Of a DNA stretch of 8,637 nt, positions 1-6,503 are shown one piece after another. The stretch's first letter is position 1. Each line of letters starts with the position of its first letter. This DNA comes from Blastocatellia bacterium (GTDB lineage: Bacteria > Acidobacteriota > Blastocatellia > Pyrinomonadales > Pyrinomonadaceae). The notes beneath the pieces are model-generated. The model was given only the letters and a program-made list of their open reading frames with translations. It did no database searches and was not told where the DNA came from. Both the position numbers and the translations under genes were made by a program. The DNA lies in contig PSRF01000196.1 in the NCBI GenBank assembly GCA_003175865.1, positions 1 to 8,637 on the forward strand. The letters run 5' to 3'.

Positions 1-34
1 GCGCCGGGCCGCCGCACTCCAAGGAGTTGAAAGC

Positions 35-69
35 AATAAAGCCTGGGACCTCAAACCCCAGGCTTTATT
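35..69 (-). terminator. Intrinsic terminator of the M16 peptidase operon
   Basis: A perfect 13-bp inverted repeat (AATAAAGCCTGGG at 35-47, its reverse complement at 57-69) encloses a 9-base loop. It begins 38 bases past the stop codon of the second M16 gene. On the minus strand the stem ends in TTTATT and is followed by GCTTTC, a moderately U-rich tail. The stem is A-rich at its foot on one side and T-rich on the other, so it could work in both directions and also stop a gene arriving from the left of the window. The placement and perfect pairing make this assignment strong. Confidence 0.85.
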
Positions 70-107
70 CGCGGGCGCCTCAGTGGCATTGCAACCCTTA
101 TATCAAT

Positions 108-1607
108 CTACTTATTTTCAGTAACAGGTTTTCCGTCCGCGTCATACACTTCCAACGTGCCATACTTCGCGAGGGCTGACTTCGTCTTCGACGCATCTCC
201 CACCGCGACAACTTGCAGGTGAGACATGTCGATATATTTCTGCGCAACACGCTGAACGTCTTCTGCGGTAATTGCTGAAACCTTCTGCGGATAACTGTCC
301 CAGTAGTCAGCAGGCAAGTTGTAGAGCTTCTGCGTGACGATGTTCTGCAACAATGATTGTGGTTGCTCCAGTGAAAGCGCAAAGCCACCAATAATCGATC
401 GTTTCGCGTCCTCGAGTTCCCCCGCCGGGACCTTCTCGTTCCTTAAACGATTCAGTTCCGCCATGAACTCATGCATAGCTCCTTCTGTAACGTCTGTTCT
501 CACTTCTGAGCTCGATGTCCAGGTGCCACGATACTTCGATCCGGTAAAGCCGCTGTAAGCTCCGTAGGTGTAGCCTTTGTCTTCGCGCAGATTCAAAAAC
601 AGTCTGCCTGATGGCCCACCACCCAGAACTTTGTCCGCCAGAAGCACGGCGAAGTAATCCGGATCCGTTCGGTCGATACCTAACGTACCAAGCGTCAAGA
701 CAGTCTGAACAGAACCGGGTCGATCGATGAGAAAGATCTTCGCCGCTGACTGTACCGGAGCTGCCGGAATTGGAAATCCAGGAACATCTGCTTTCTGCCA
801 ATCGCCGAATGCTTTTTCAAGTTTCGGCATGATGCCCTTAAGTGCTACATCACCGACGATAGCCAGAATTGCATTGTTCGGCCGGTAGTATGTCGAGTGA
901 AATTCAGTTAGGTCCTTGCTAGTGAGTCTCTTGATCGACTCTGCTGGTGGCGCAGTCAGTGCGGCCGGATGATCACCATAGATTGCCTTGCTGAACTGCT
1001 CCTGGGCCAGAAATTGAGCACTTGATCGTTGGAACTGCAGAAACGCCAAGGTACGAGTTTTGTATTTGTCTACCTCTGCTTGCGGAAACGACGGATTACG
1101 AATGACGTCAGCAAAGATATCCACCATCTGGTCCAGGTTCTCAACGAGACCAGATGCAGTAACAACACTCGTAATAGTCGCCATCCCTGACCCGGCCGTC
1201 AACGTTCCGCCAAGCGCGTCAACCTGTTCGGCAATATCTTTACTCGAACGCTTAGCCGTGCCTTCACGTAACAACCCCGCAGTGAAACTCGCCAAACCGT
1301 GATAGTCAGCTTTATCGGCAAGACCGCCGCTTAATACGACCATCTGCATTGTGAAGGTCGGCACTTTGTTGTTTGGAAGCAAGACTATGCGCAATCCATT
1401 TGGTAGTGTTGCTTCCTCTGCCTTGGGCAGTTTCACCTTCAGGACGTTCTTGTTAACAGGCGCTTTGCCTTTGATGACAGCGCCCTTCGTACTTTGCCCA
1501 GAAGGCATCCCCTGGCCTGCTGCCTGACCCTGACCCAAAGCGACAGTCGCGGCGAGCATAACCAACGCCAACACAAGAACTTTGCTTATTTTCTTTTCAA
1601 TACTCAT
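108..1607 (-). CDS. Secreted M16 peptidase-family protein, non-catalytic (substrate-binding) subunit
   Basis: This 499-residue protein starts with a signal peptide (hydrophobic stretch about residues 9-24, then a Gly/Gln/Ala-rich segment), so it should act in the periplasm. Two M16 half-domains follow, about residues 66-270 and 285-490. In the first, where active relatives have HxxEH, residues 107-111 read SFTAG, so both zinc histidines and the catalytic glutamate are missing. In the second, the conserved R341 and Y348 in LREDKGYTYG are intact, with the R-x6-Y spacing of M16B substrate-binding residues. Known heterosubunit M16B enzymes divide the site in this way. The partner is the gene immediately upstream, which has the reciprocal pattern. 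The start is fixed by an AAGGAGT site seven bases upstream that overlaps the partner's stop codon. I infer a heterodimeric periplasmic endopeptidase; the substrate is unknown. Confidence 0.93.
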   Translation of the reverse strand: MSIEKKISKVLVLALVMLAATVALGQGQAAGQGMPSGQSTKGAVIKGKAPVNKNVLKVKLPKAEEATLPNGLRIVLLPNNKVPTFTMQMVVLSGGLADKADYHGLASFTAGLLREGTAKRSSKDIAEQVDALGGTLTAGSGMATITSVVTASGLVENLDQMVDIFADVIRNPSFPQAEVDKYKTRTLAFLQFQRSSAQFLAQEQFSKAIYGDHPAALTAPPAESIKRLTSKDLTEFHSTYYRPNNAILAIVGDVALKGIMPKLEKAFGDWQKADVPGFPIPAAPVQSAAKIFLIDRPGSVQTVLTLGTLGIDRTDPDYFAVLLADKVLGGGPSGRLFLNLREDKGYTYGAYSGFTGSKYRGTWTSSSEVRTDVTEGAMHEFMAELNRLRNEKVPAGELEDAKRSIIGGFALSLEQPQSLLQNIVTQKLYNLPADYWDSYPQKVSAITAEDVQRVAQKYIDMSHLQVVAVGDASKTKSALAKYGTLEVYDADGKPVTENK

Positions 1608-1614
1608 CGCTTTG

Positions 1615-1621
1615 ACTCCTT
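1615..1621 (-). promoter_or_regulatory. Shine-Dalgarno site of the second M16 gene, overlapping the upstream stop codon
   Basis: The minus strand reads AAGGAGT, ending seven bases before the ATG at 1607. It overlaps the TAA stop of the upstream gene (1620-1622). This fixes the start codon and suggests coupled translation, which would help produce the two subunits in equal amounts. Confidence 0.85.
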
Positions 1622-2987
1622 ACTGCCCAGAGGACGAACTCGCGCTCTTTGGCTTTGCCTTTGGCATTGTGATTACCACCGTGCGGTTAGTGTCGTTCAA
1701 GTATTTGTTGGCGACACGCTGCACATCTTCTTTTGTGACCTCATCAACTTTGGTTAACCGTGTATTCATCAGGTTCGGCTCGTTGTAATAAACGGTGTAC
1801 TGGCCCATTATCACGGCTCGAGCTAACGAACTCTGCAGGTTATTGATGAAGTTGCGACGCGTTGTGTTCTTTGCCTTCTGCAGTTCCCAATCGGCAATCG
1901 GTTCTTTCTTGAGACGATCAATCTCAGCATAGATAGCTGCTTCGACGTCTTCTGTCTTCGCCCCCGGACGCAGTGTTGCATTTGTATACAACGCGCCGAC
2001 GCCACGTTTCTCATCCATGAAACCGCCGACGTTAGTCACCATTTCCTTTTCTTTCACGAGCTTTTGATAAACGCGAGAGCTTTGACCGCTTTGCAACGCG
2101 GCTGACAAAACTTGTAGCGCGTAGAAGTCTTTGGTGTTTCCTGGAACTGCTTTGTAAGCGATGTCCACGCGAGGAGCTCGTGCCAACTGATCGTCGACGT
2201 TCGCACGGCGCTCTGCTTTTTGTTCGGGTTCTGTCATGTCAACGCCAGGAGGGTCCGGCTGACGTGGAATGGATTCAAAGTTGGAGCTAATCTTTGCCAG
2301 CGCCTCGTTAGTTTTGAAATCACCGACGAGTACAAGTACAGCGTTGTTTGGTGCGTAATACATCTTGAAAAACGCAGCCACGTCTTCAACGCTTGCGGCA
2401 TTGAGATCTTCCATCGAACCAATCGTTGTGTGCTTGTAAGCGAAGTTGTCGTAGATCAAGTCTTGCTGAATCTCGCCACTCTTCCCATATGGCTGATTGT
2501 CAACACCGAGACGTCGCTCTTCCTGAACAGCGTTGCGCTGGTTGTCGAGATTATCTTTAGTGATGGCGAGACTGCGCATCCGATCGGCTTCGAGGAAAAG
2601 TGCAAGGTCAAGTTGATTCGATGGGAGCGCTTCGAAATAGTTTGTGCGATCTTCGTTGGTGGTTCCGTTCATTGTCCCGCCGTTATTGAAGACCAGCAGG
2701 AAATGTTCACCTGAGCCGACGTTTTCGGAACCCTTGAACATCATATGTTCGAAGAGATGCGCGAAACCCGTGCGACCCTGTCGCTCGTTGCGTGAACCAA
2801 CGTTGTAGGTAATAGACAATGCAATAACAGGCGCGCTGGAATCTTCAATGGTGATTACGCGGAGCCCGTTTTTCAAAACAGTTTCCTTAAAATCGACACG
2901 GACATTCTTCGTCGCCTGCGCTTGGGCAGTTGCGACAGCTAGAGCGCACAGCAGAATTGGAAACAAAAGTTTCGAGGCGCTTCTCAT
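1620..2987 (-). CDS. Secreted M16 zinc peptidase, catalytic subunit
   Basis: This 455-residue protein has a signal peptide (hydrophobic residues 7-20, likely cut after an AQA near residues 21-25). Its first M16 half-domain carries the inverted zinc motif HLFEH at residues 77-81, in the typical context GFAHLFEHMMFKG. The third zinc ligand should be a glutamate of the EE pair at 156-157, about 80 residues on, as in the family. The second half-domain (about 265-440) lacks the substrate-binding Arg and Tyr: the aligned positions are V311 and T318. The downstream partner supplies both. It is therefore predicted to be active only as a heterodimer. The C-terminus ends in a short basic and serine-rich tail. 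It is the first gene of the two-gene operon, and only 12 bases separate it from the next. Its start is supported by an AAAGGAGT site. Confidence 0.94.
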   Translation of the reverse strand: MRSASKLLFPILLCALAVATAQAQATKNVRVDFKETVLKNGLRVITIEDSSAPVIALSITYNVGSRNERQGRTGFAHLFEHMMFKGSENVGSGEHFLLVFNNGGTMNGTTNEDRTNYFEALPSNQLDLALFLEADRMRSLAITKDNLDNQRNAVQEERRLGVDNQPYGKSGEIQQDLIYDNFAYKHTTIGSMEDLNAASVEDVAAFFKMYYAPNNAVLVLVGDFKTNEALAKISSNFESIPRQPDPPGVDMTEPEQKAERRANVDDQLARAPRVDIAYKAVPGNTKDFYALQVLSAALQSGQSSRVYQKLVKEKEMVTNVGGFMDEKRGVGALYTNATLRPGAKTEDVEAAIYAEIDRLKKEPIADWELQKAKNTTRRNFINNLQSSLARAVIMGQYTVYYNEPNLMNTRLTKVDEVTKEDVQRVANKYLNDTNRTVVITMPKAKPKSASSSSGQ

Positions 2988-2994
2988 AACTCAA

Positions 2995-3002
2995 ACTCCT
3001 TT
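2995..3002 (-). promoter_or_regulatory. Shine-Dalgarno site of the catalytic M16 gene
   Basis: The minus strand reads AAAGGAGT, seven bases before the ATG at 2987, which confirms that start. The match to the anti-Shine-Dalgarno sequence is nearly ideal, in contrast to the genes in the right half of the window. Confidence 0.85.
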
Positions 3003-3233
3003 AACTTGGGTGATGTCTCATTGAACTGGTTCGAATCGTCACAGGCAGACTCAGCGCTCGGAAACTAAACATCGATCCTACCGAGGAGTTAGAAGGCGAG
3101 GCTCAAAAGTTCTATTGGAGTTTACAGGTGCGATTTCGGGCGTTCCGCACAAACCAGTTATCGGTCGTTTGCGTGCGCTCGAAATGTATGCGGTGGGGAT
3201 GTGAGTGTCAAGCGAGCGGTGGTGGGAGGCTTT

Positions 3234-3313
3234 GGTGTCGCGTGTCGGGTGTTAGGTGTCGTCCAGTCACTCGACATTTGATACCCAATACCTGAAACCC
3301 GATTCCCGACACC
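3234..3313. repeat. Two opposed arrays of degenerate 7-bp tandem repeats
   Basis: On the plus strand four heptamers run head to tail at 3234-3261: GGTGTCG, CGTGTCG, GGTGTTA, GGTGTCG. After a 10-base spacer, six heptamers of the complementary type follow at 3272-3313: CGACATT, TGATACC, CAATACC, TGAAACC, CGATTCC, CGACACC. Read on the minus strand these again fit a GGTRTYR-like unit. The two arrays therefore form an imperfect inverted repeat that could fold into a long hairpin. Short 7-bp tandem repeats of this kind are known from cyanobacteria and other bacteria. Function here is unknown. Confidence 0.75.
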
Positions 3314-3378
3314 CAAATAGCGCCACACCAGGGCTCAGCCAACCGTGCGTTCCTGACAACCATCCAAAACACGCGCCA

Positions 3379-3398
3379 AAAGCAGAAGGGTCTGCTTT
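3379..3398. repeat. Perfect 8-bp hairpin in the divergent intergenic region
   Basis: AAAGCAGA (3379-3386) and TCTGCTTT (3391-3398) are exact reverse complements around a 4-base loop, AGGG. No run of T follows on the plus strand, so it is not an obvious terminator in that direction. On the minus strand the stem is followed by TGGCGCG, again not T-rich. It could be an operator or a leader structure; role unknown. Confidence 0.45.
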
Positions 3399-3503
3399 AG
3401 CCATCCGTGAATCCTGGCCCGTGGAATCTAAGTCCCAGACCTGTGATTTCGGGACGTTTTCTGCCCTAATTCATTGACTAATAGTCCTCGTCAGGACATG
3501 CCG

Positions 3504-3527
3504 TTGTCAGTAGGAACGGCTTATAAT
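3504..3527 (+). promoter_or_regulatory. Candidate promoter of the M1-TPR gene
   Basis: A perfect TATAAT lies at 3522-3527, 15 bases before the ATG at 3543. A TTGTCA at 3504-3509 resembles a -35 box, but the spacing is only 12 bases instead of about 17. If the -10 box is real, transcription would begin near 3534 and leave a leader of only about nine bases with no Shine-Dalgarno site. This is tentative. Confidence 0.35.
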
Positions 3528-3542
3528 TGTTCGTCAAAAGCC

Positions 3543-5603
3543 ATGAGAAACTTCAAGCCCATTGTCTCCCGTAGCCTGATCGCAATGGCCGCTGCCCTTG
3601 CTTTCGTCTTCAGTGCAAGCGCACAGCAACCAGCGCCGCAACAAGTTGCCAGTCGTTACGACATCACCAACTATCGCATTGAAGCGCAAATCATTCCTGA
3701 ACAACACATGCTCCGAGCGGGGGCTGACATAACATTCATCCCGCTCGACGCAACGCGTTCAGTTGTGTTTGAACTGAATGGTTCACTGCATGTTGAGACC
3801 ATCGAGAAGGACGGAAAGGCACTGACTGGCTTCGTCCAGGATGCAGTCGGTGTCGGCGCACTGGGTCCAAGCGTTCGTGTAGATCTTGGTGAGGTGGTAC
3901 CTGCTAACAAGCCCATTACGTTGCGAATTCGTTGGAGTGGGGCGCTCGTCTCTCCGGAAGGTGGACCGCTTGCGACCAAGCGCCTGGCCTACGTAGGCAC
4001 TGAAGGTTCTTACCTGATGTATGCCTCACGCTGGTTTCCATTTCACGATTACGCAGCCGATCGCGCGACATCTGATATCACGTTGATAGTGCCTGCCGGG
4101 ATTCAAGTTGCCGGCACAAGCGACGATCCTGTTGTCGCCCAATCGTCACCCAAAGAAGGCGCGGTTCGCTTTCACTTTATCCATCGCCAGCCAGTGTTAA
4201 TCGGAAACTTTGCCGCTGGACAGTACATTAACAAGAACCTGCGTTTTGGAAACTACGATCTTCAACTCTACGCGATGCCGGGCAGCGAAAAACGTATTGA
4301 CGCTTTCGCGGAACTAACCGGTCGCGTTCTCGAGTTCTATACAACCAAATACGGAAAGCCATTGTTCGGTAATCGCTTGGTCATAACTCAAATCGACGAC
4401 GAGAGTCTGGATAGCTATTCGGGACCGGGAATGATCTTTTTGTCGTCGAAGATGTTTGAACCGACGCGTCCATTACCAGAAGACAAACTGGAAAGAGAAC
4501 TCGCTTACCAATGGTGGGGTCAGACGGTCGGTCTTAAATCATTCGACGATGCGTGGATTTCGCAGGGGCTCGCGGAATGGAGCGCTTTCGCTTTTCGGGA
4601 ATCGACGCTTACGGCAGGTGCCCTCGACGCTGCTCAACGCGAACAACAAGAACGAGCGCTCACATTTGAGCAGACTGCATCAATTGCACGAGCGCCAAGT
4701 GCGCTCGACGATCAGTCGGCCGCATATCAATCAATCGTCTTCTACAAAGGTTCGATGGTCTTTCGCATGCTGCGCGAGACAATGGGCAAATACAAATTTG
4801 ATCGGTTACTACAAACTTTCCTTGATACCTATCGCGCCAAAAATGCTTCGATTGATGATTTCGAACAACTCGCGTCGAAGATAAACGATGAAAGTCTTCG
4901 CTATTTCTTCGCGCAGTGGGTTGAAGGAACAGGCGTTCCGGAATTTACTGTCGATTACCAAATCATTCGCACGCGAGCCGGCAAGTTTCGCACTCGAGGA
5001 ACAGTCAAACAAAACCTCGAAACGCTGCACATGCCTGTCGAGTTGATGCTGCGCGCAGAGGGCGACAATCAGCAGACTACGGTCCGAATCGAAGGACGCA
5101 GTGAAGATTTTGATTTCGAATCGAGCGGGCAGCCATTGGAAGTTGTTGTAGATCCAAATAACAAGATCCTGCGCATGTCCGATGATTTGCGGGTGTCGAT
5201 TATCGCCAGACGAGGCATCGAGCAAATGAAGGAAGGCGTTTACGCTGAAGCACAACAACAATTCGAAGCAGCGTTGAAACTCGATCGTTCGAATTCCTGG
5301 GTTTATTACAACCTCGGTTTACTGTATCTCGAACAGCGCAACTGGCAACAGGCACTCGATAATTTCGAAGCGTCACTTAACGGAACTTTAAAGCCGGCCT
5401 GGATTGAGGTTTGGGCTCGCATCAAACGCGGCAACGCATACGATGCGAAGGGTGAACGTACGCGAGCTGTTGCGGAGTACAACAAGGCGGTGCAGTCAGG
5501 TATTGATTACGACAACGCACAAGCTATTGCGAAGAAGTTTTTGGCATCACCATACGATCCGAAAGCGGGACAAACAGCTGCAGCCGCATCGCCTGGGAAT
5601 TGA
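3543..5603 (+). CDS. Secreted M1-aminopeptidase-like pseudoenzyme with C-terminal TPR domain
   Basis: This 686-residue protein begins with a signal peptide (residues 1-27, hydrophobic 11-24, cut near SASAQ). The M1 N-terminal beta domain spans about 38-225, the thermolysin-like domain about 245-465, a beta-rich segment 468-546, and about three TPR repeats 555-655. The fold is clear from RELAYQWWG, AWISQGLAEW and the YKGSMVFRML helix. The active site is not intact. HEXXH reads R318-E-L-A-Y322, the third zinc ligand, exactly 18 residues after the motif, is Q341, and the catalytic Tyr of the YEKG motif is F400. The GxMEN exopeptidase motif is replaced by a GPGMIF segment near 294-299. Only the general-base glutamate E319 remains. 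I infer a non-hydrolytic binding or scaffold protein of the periplasm. A longer version from TTG 3474 is possible, but the ATG at 3543 directly precedes the signal peptide. No Shine-Dalgarno site is visible. Confidence 0.9.
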   Translation: MRNFKPIVSRSLIAMAAALAFVFSASAQQPAPQQVASRYDITNYRIEAQIIPEQHMLRAGADITFIPLDATRSVVFELNGSLHVETIEKDGKALTGFVQDAVGVGALGPSVRVDLGEVVPANKPITLRIRWSGALVSPEGGPLATKRLAYVGTEGSYLMYASRWFPFHDYAADRATSDITLIVPAGIQVAGTSDDPVVAQSSPKEGAVRFHFIHRQPVLIGNFAAGQYINKNLRFGNYDLQLYAMPGSEKRIDAFAELTGRVLEFYTTKYGKPLFGNRLVITQIDDESLDSYSGPGMIFLSSKMFEPTRPLPEDKLERELAYQWWGQTVGLKSFDDAWISQGLAEWSAFAFRESTLTAGALDAAQREQQERALTFEQTASIARAPSALDDQSAAYQSIVFYKGSMVFRMLRETMGKYKFDRLLQTFLDTYRAKNASIDDFEQLASKINDESLRYFFAQWVEGTGVPEFTVDYQIIRTRAGKFRTRGTVKQNLETLHMPVELMLRAEGDNQQTTVRIEGRSEDFDFESSGQPLEVVVDPNNKILRMSDDLRVSIIARRGIEQMKEGVYAEAQQQFEAALKLDRSNSWVYYNLGLLYLEQRNWQQALDNFEASLNGTLKPAWIEVWARIKRGNAYDAKGERTRAVAEYNKAVQSGIDYDNAQAIAKKFLASPYDPKAGQTAAAASPGN

Positions 5604-5612
5604 TCTACTCAT

Positions 5613-5700
5613 TGCTGGGAGCGCAGGCCTCCTCGCCTGGCTAGTTTTGCCACACTCGACTATTCGAGATCAGCAGGCGAGGACGCCTGCGCTCCCAGCA
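5613..5700. repeat. REPIN-like inverted repeat between convergent genes
   Basis: Two 27-bp arms (5613-5639 and 5674-5700) are reverse complements with one mismatch (C5629 opposite C5684), around a 34-bp spacer. Each arm begins from the outside with TGCTGGGAGCG and then holds its own small palindrome: CAGGC-6-GCCTG at 5624-5639 and GCAGGC-6-GCCTGC at 5673-5690. A head sequence followed by a hairpin, duplicated in inverted orientation, is the architecture of REPINs mobilised by RAYT transposases. The spacer has a further hairpin, CTCGA-CTAT-TCGAG (5655-5668). It fills the gap between the M1-TPR stop (5603) and the lpxI stop (5706), so it could also help terminate both genes. No transposase is in the window. 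Confidence 0.8.
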
Positions 5701-5705
5701 TATAG

Positions 5706-6503
5706 TTACCTGGCTACGATCGATATCTTTCTCTGATCAGCCAACCTGATCATCTCATCGCGATCAAATATCAGCGTCTTCCCTGCAGTAATGCACAGGC
5801 ACGTTGCCCCAGCTTCAAACATCGTTTCAATGGTGGGAACCCCCACGACGGGAACATCGAAGCGCATGTCTTGATTCGGCTTTGCGATTTTGACAACTGT
5901 CAGACCTTTCTTAACCAACCGTCCCGCGCGCCTGACGGTTTCATCAGTTCCTTCCATCGCTTCGATCGCCACACATGCTTTCGCGCGAACCACTATGGTC
6001 TGGCCCAAATCCAGTTTGGCGATTTCGTGCGCTATCTCCAGACCGTACTCAATATCTTCGCGCTCGCGGTCGTCAGGATTGCGTTTTGTGAGAGTCCCGG
6101 GTTTCGGCAAGTAGTCCTGCAGGAAGTAAGTCGAGTCGATGAGTTCGATTCCTTCGCTTTCGAGTTCTGATGCAATCGCGCCGATTAATGAATCAGTGTT
6201 TCGTCGAGGCAACTTAAGCAGAACCTTGAGCATTCGCGCGTCAGGAATGGCCCGGCTGAATATCTGAACATGCTTAACCTGGCCAGCCATGATCGCCTTC
6301 TCAACTCCCTCCTCCTTGAAAAAGCGAATCATTCGACCAAGTTGTCCAATTCCAACCCAGTTAACGCGTGCAGCAAATTTTTCAATTTCCGGATCGGTTT
6401 CTTCTCGAATCGCGGCAACGGCGACTTCAACGCCCGACTTGCGTGCACCCTCAAGGACCATGAAGGGAAACTTGCCATTGCCGGCGATCAATCCGAATTT
6501 CAT
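5706..6503 (-). CDS. lpxI: UDP-2,3-diacylglucosamine pyrophosphatase LpxI
   Basis: LpxI (former DUF1009) hydrolyses UDP-2,3-diacylglucosamine to lipid X and UMP in lipid A synthesis, taking the place of LpxH. The 265 residues match the usual family length. The N-terminal domain opens with the glycine-rich GLIAGNGKFP. The middle holds DSLIGAIASELESEGIEL and a Tyr/Leu-rich segment leading to LPKPGTLTKRNPDDRE (132-147). The C-terminal domain has VVRAKACVAIEAMEGTDET and QDMRFDVPVVGVPT. D216 in the last motif probably corresponds to the aspartate reported as essential in the Caulobacter enzyme. The start overlaps the lpxA stop by four bases (ATGA), with no Shine-Dalgarno site, so translation is likely coupled to lpxA. 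It is the last gene of the cluster and ends six bases from the REPIN-like repeat. Confidence 0.95.
   Translation of the reverse strand: MKFGLIAGNGKFPFMVLEGARKSGVEVAVAAIREETDPEIEKFAARVNWVGIGQLGRMIRFFKEEGVEKAIMAGQVKHVQIFSRAIPDARMLKVLLKLPRRNTDSLIGAIASELESEGIELIDSTYFLQDYLPKPGTLTKRNPDDREREDIEYGLEIAHEIAKLDLGQTIVVRAKACVAIEAMEGTDETVRRAGRLVKKGLTVVKIAKPNQDMRFDVPVVGVPTIETMFEAGATCLCITAGKTLIFDRDEMIRLADQRKISIVAR

Larger units (their letters stand above)
2988..3542. other. Divergent intergenic region (555 bp)
   Basis: This stretch separates the leftward M16 operon from the rightward M1-TPR gene and should hold the promoters for both. It contains the M16 Shine-Dalgarno site, two opposed heptad-repeat arrays (3234-3313), a perfect 8-bp hairpin (3379-3398) and a TATAAT candidate at 3522-3527. 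I see no convincing -35/-10 pair for the M16 operon. The 73-codon reading frame at 3256-3477 has low-complexity composition, starts inside the repeats and resembles no family I know, so I see no gene here. Confidence 0.8.

Noticed and set aside
2220..2714. A 164-codon open frame on the plus strand within the catalytic M16 gene
   Set aside because: It is antisense to a well-conserved coding region, and its product looks like no known protein; a composition shadow.
3234..3313. CRISPR-like array
   Set aside because: The units are 7 bp with no spacers between them, and the two halves are in opposite orientation; this is not CRISPR architecture.
3256..3477. A 73-codon open frame on the plus strand in the intergenic region
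   Set aside because: It begins inside the heptad repeats, has no ribosome-binding site and no recognisable family features; Ser/Pro-rich composition looks like chance translation.
3474..3479. TTGACT as a -35 box
   Set aside because: No -10-like hexamer lies 16-19 bases downstream; the TATAAT at 3522 is 42 bases away.
3474..3542. N-terminal extension of the M1-TPR gene from TTG at 3474 or ATG at 3498
   Set aside because: The added residues would push the signal peptide away from the N-terminus; a normal n-region (MRNFKPIVSR) begins at 3543. The candidate -10 box also lies inside the extension.
4494..4565. Frameshift or sequencing error as the cause of the lost M1 zinc site
   Set aside because: The frame is intact on both sides, the 18-residue spacing to the third ligand position is exact, and four separate catalytic positions differ, one needing at least two base changes.
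4809..5261. A 150-codon open frame on the minus strand within the M1-TPR gene
   Set aside because: It is antisense to conserved M1 and TPR sequence, with no ribosome-binding site or family features.
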